Origin: SIG701 sp045611685
Lineage (GTDB): Bacteria; Bacillota; Clostridia; Oscillospirales; CAG-272
Assembly: GCA_045611685.1 (NCBI GenBank)
Contig: JAZKXO010000021.1
Coordinates: 1-19,779 of the forward strand
DNA length: 19,779 nt
Direction: 5' to 3'
The first letter of the stretch is position 1. Every line of letters starts with the position of its first letter. The notes beneath the pieces are model-generated. The model was not told where the DNA came from. It searched no databases and was given only the letters and a program-made list of their open reading frames with translations. Made by a program: the position numbers and the translations under genes. This document shows, in pieces, positions 18,831-19,779 of the stretch.

Positions 18831-19580
18831 ATGGCAATAATAGCAAAACCAGTCCCAGGAAAGACGAACATCGGGCTCATTGAATACACAACCGCGCAGC
18901 TGGGCCTGCCATATTGGAATGGCACCTTCGGACAGACAGCCAGCGCGGCGCTGTACGAATACGAGAAGGCGCGGCACCCGAAATATTACACGGCCTCGGA
19001 CTTTCCGAGCCAGTACGGAAAACGGGTGCACGACTGCGGCGGCCTTATTAAAGGCTATCTCTGGAGCGAGACACCGACGAGCCCGCCGGCATACAACAGC
19101 GCCCAGGATTGCAACGCGGAAATGTTCTATCAATACGCGACGCAGAAGGGCGAGCTGGTAAGCGCGCAGCAATTGAGAAAAGGCTATCTGGTATATAACA
19201 AGACCAAGACCCACGTCGGCGTCTGGACCGGAACCGAGGTCCACGAGGCCCGCGGGCATTCATACGGAGTAGTGGCCAGTAAGCTGGATTTGACGCGCTT
19301 TAAGTATTGGAGCAATTGCTGCTTCATAACATACCAGGCAGACCCGCAGCCGACACCGGCACCGGCGAACAAGATCACCATCGACATCCCGCCGACGTTG
19401 AAAAACGGCAGCAAGGGCCAGGCCGTAAAGGTTTGGCAGGAGATCATCAAGGTCGACCCGGATGGTGTATTCGGGAGCAAGACCACAAGCGCAACCAAGG
19501 ACCTGCAGAAGAAAGCAGGAATCCAGCAGGACGGCATCGTCGGAAAAGATACATGGACGGCCGGCCTTAACACATTGTAA
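18831..19580 (+). CDS. Endolysin: NlpC/P60-CHAP-type cysteine peptidase with peptidoglycan-binding domain
   Basis: The 249-residue lysis enzyme starts at ATG 18831 behind GGAGGCGCACAA. The catalytic domain (about 14-168) has DCGGLIKGYLW with C69 as probable nucleophile, THVGVWTG with H128 as the probable general base, and a following HEARGHSYGVV. A Pro/Thr/Ala linker (171-180) leads to a peptidoglycan-binding type 1 domain (about 188-249: LKNGSKGQAVKVWQEI, DGVFGSKTTSATKDLQKKAG, DGIVGKDTW). It cuts peptide links of the host wall after the holin opens the membrane. No signal peptide is present. Confidence 0.92.
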   Translation: MAIIAKPVPGKTNIGLIEYTTAQLGLPYWNGTFGQTASAALYEYEKARHPKYYTASDFPSQYGKRVHDCGGLIKGYLWSETPTSPPAYNSAQDCNAEMFYQYATQKGELVSAQQLRKGYLVYNKTKTHVGVWTGTEVHEARGHSYGVVASKLDLTRFKYWSNCCFITYQADPQPTPAPANKITIDIPPTLKNGSKGQAVKVWQEIIKVDPDGVFGSKTTSATKDLQKKAGIQQDGIVGKDTWTAGLNTL

Positions 19581-19678
19581 GCCCCTTTTCTGCCAATAGA
19601 TGAAAAACCCCCTGGACGCGACGCCCTGCCCGGAATGAGGAGACCGGGCAGAGCTTCCCGCCCAGAAAGAACCGCGCA
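19581..19678 (+). other. Non-coding stretch with hairpin before the HNH gene; possible cos/packaging region
   Basis: This 98-bp gap holds a perfect 8-bp stem, CTGCCCGG (19626-19633) with CCGGGCAG (19644-19651), around the loop AATGAGGAGA. No T-run follows, so it is not a standard terminator. In many cos-type phages the cohesive-end site lies just before an HNH endonuclease and terminase gene, which fits this position. Function is inferred from position only. Confidence 0.35.
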
Positions 19679-19779
19679 ATGTACACATTAGAAACATTTT
19701 ACAAGAGCAAAGAGTGGGAAGCATTCCGGCAAGTAGTTATTGCAGAGCGCACGAGGCCCGACGGCTTCGTGTACGACGA
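19679..19779 (+). CDS. HNH endonuclease, N-terminal fragment (cut by window end)
   Basis: ATG 19679 opens a frame that runs off the window after 33 codons. The visible start, YTLETFYKSKEWEAFRQVVI followed by AERTRPDG, matches the beginning of phage HNH endonucleases found beside terminase genes, where FYxSxxWxxxR is characteristic. These proteins assist the large terminase in cutting DNA at the cos site. The HNH residues themselves lie outside the window. The ribosome binding site is weak (AGAAAGA). Confidence 0.7.
   Translation, partial: MYTLETFYKSKEWEAFRQVVIAERTRPDGFVYD

Overview
This window is part of a temperate, siphovirus-like phage genome from a Gram-positive, Clostridia-type host. 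The evidence is the strong GGAGG ribosome binding sites, the dense ATGA-overlapping operons, and families familiar from Firmicutes prophages: Gp37-like tail protein, DUF739, phage replisome organiser, G39P-like protein, PcfK/PcfJ, ArpU-like regulator and HNH-type packaging nuclease. A gut clostridium is a reasonable guess, but the sequence does not name the species.

Layout. (1) 1-2918, tail end of the late operon: C-terminal part of the tape measure protein, distal tail protein and a Gp37-like tail/baseplate protein, closed by a terminator at 2956-2982. (2) 3020-4531, a separate rightward unit with its own promoter and six small unrecognised genes, one of them ribbon-helix-helix-like. It looks like a moron or accessory module. 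(3) 4555-4801, the attachment region: a tRNA-Lys(UUU)-like 3' half flanked by three tandem pairs of an 11-bp repeat that look like integrase arm sites, plus a terminator. (4) 4791-6266, leftward integrase and a short CI-like repressor. (5) 6267-6431, divergent control region with GTTAT-type dyads. (6) 6432-16079, one long rightward early operon: Cro-like and excisionase-like regulators, a membrane-anchored Thr/Pro-rich surface protein, a DUF1064 nuclease, DUF4406, a replisome organiser with a candidate origin inside it, PcfK/AcrIIA9-like and PcfJ-like proteins, a DNA methyltransferase, a G39P-like helicase-loader/inhibitor, several small Cys-rich proteins and, last, a sigma-like late regulator. 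(7) 16080-16240, a palindrome, a strong terminator and a sigma-70-like promoter. (8) 16241-19779, start of the late operon: holin, TM/coiled-coil protein, ParB-methyltransferase fusion, HTH/small-terminase-like protein, endolysin, and the start of an HNH endonuclease at the window edge.

Tail genes lie directly left of the attachment core and the integrase directly right of it. The window therefore reads through an attP-like site rather than a phage-host junction, which fits a circular or excised phage genome (or tandem prophages). On the circle the late operon would run from 16.2 kb through packaging, head and tail genes outside the window and re-enter at position 1.

Candidates for further work are the PcfK/PcfJ pair with a C-terminal QLSLF sliding-clamp motif on the PcfK-like protein, the early-expressed surface-anchored protein next to the immunity region, the independent small-gene module beside attP, and a family of small Cys-cluster proteins in the early operon. 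All assignments are from reading the sequence; no database search was possible.
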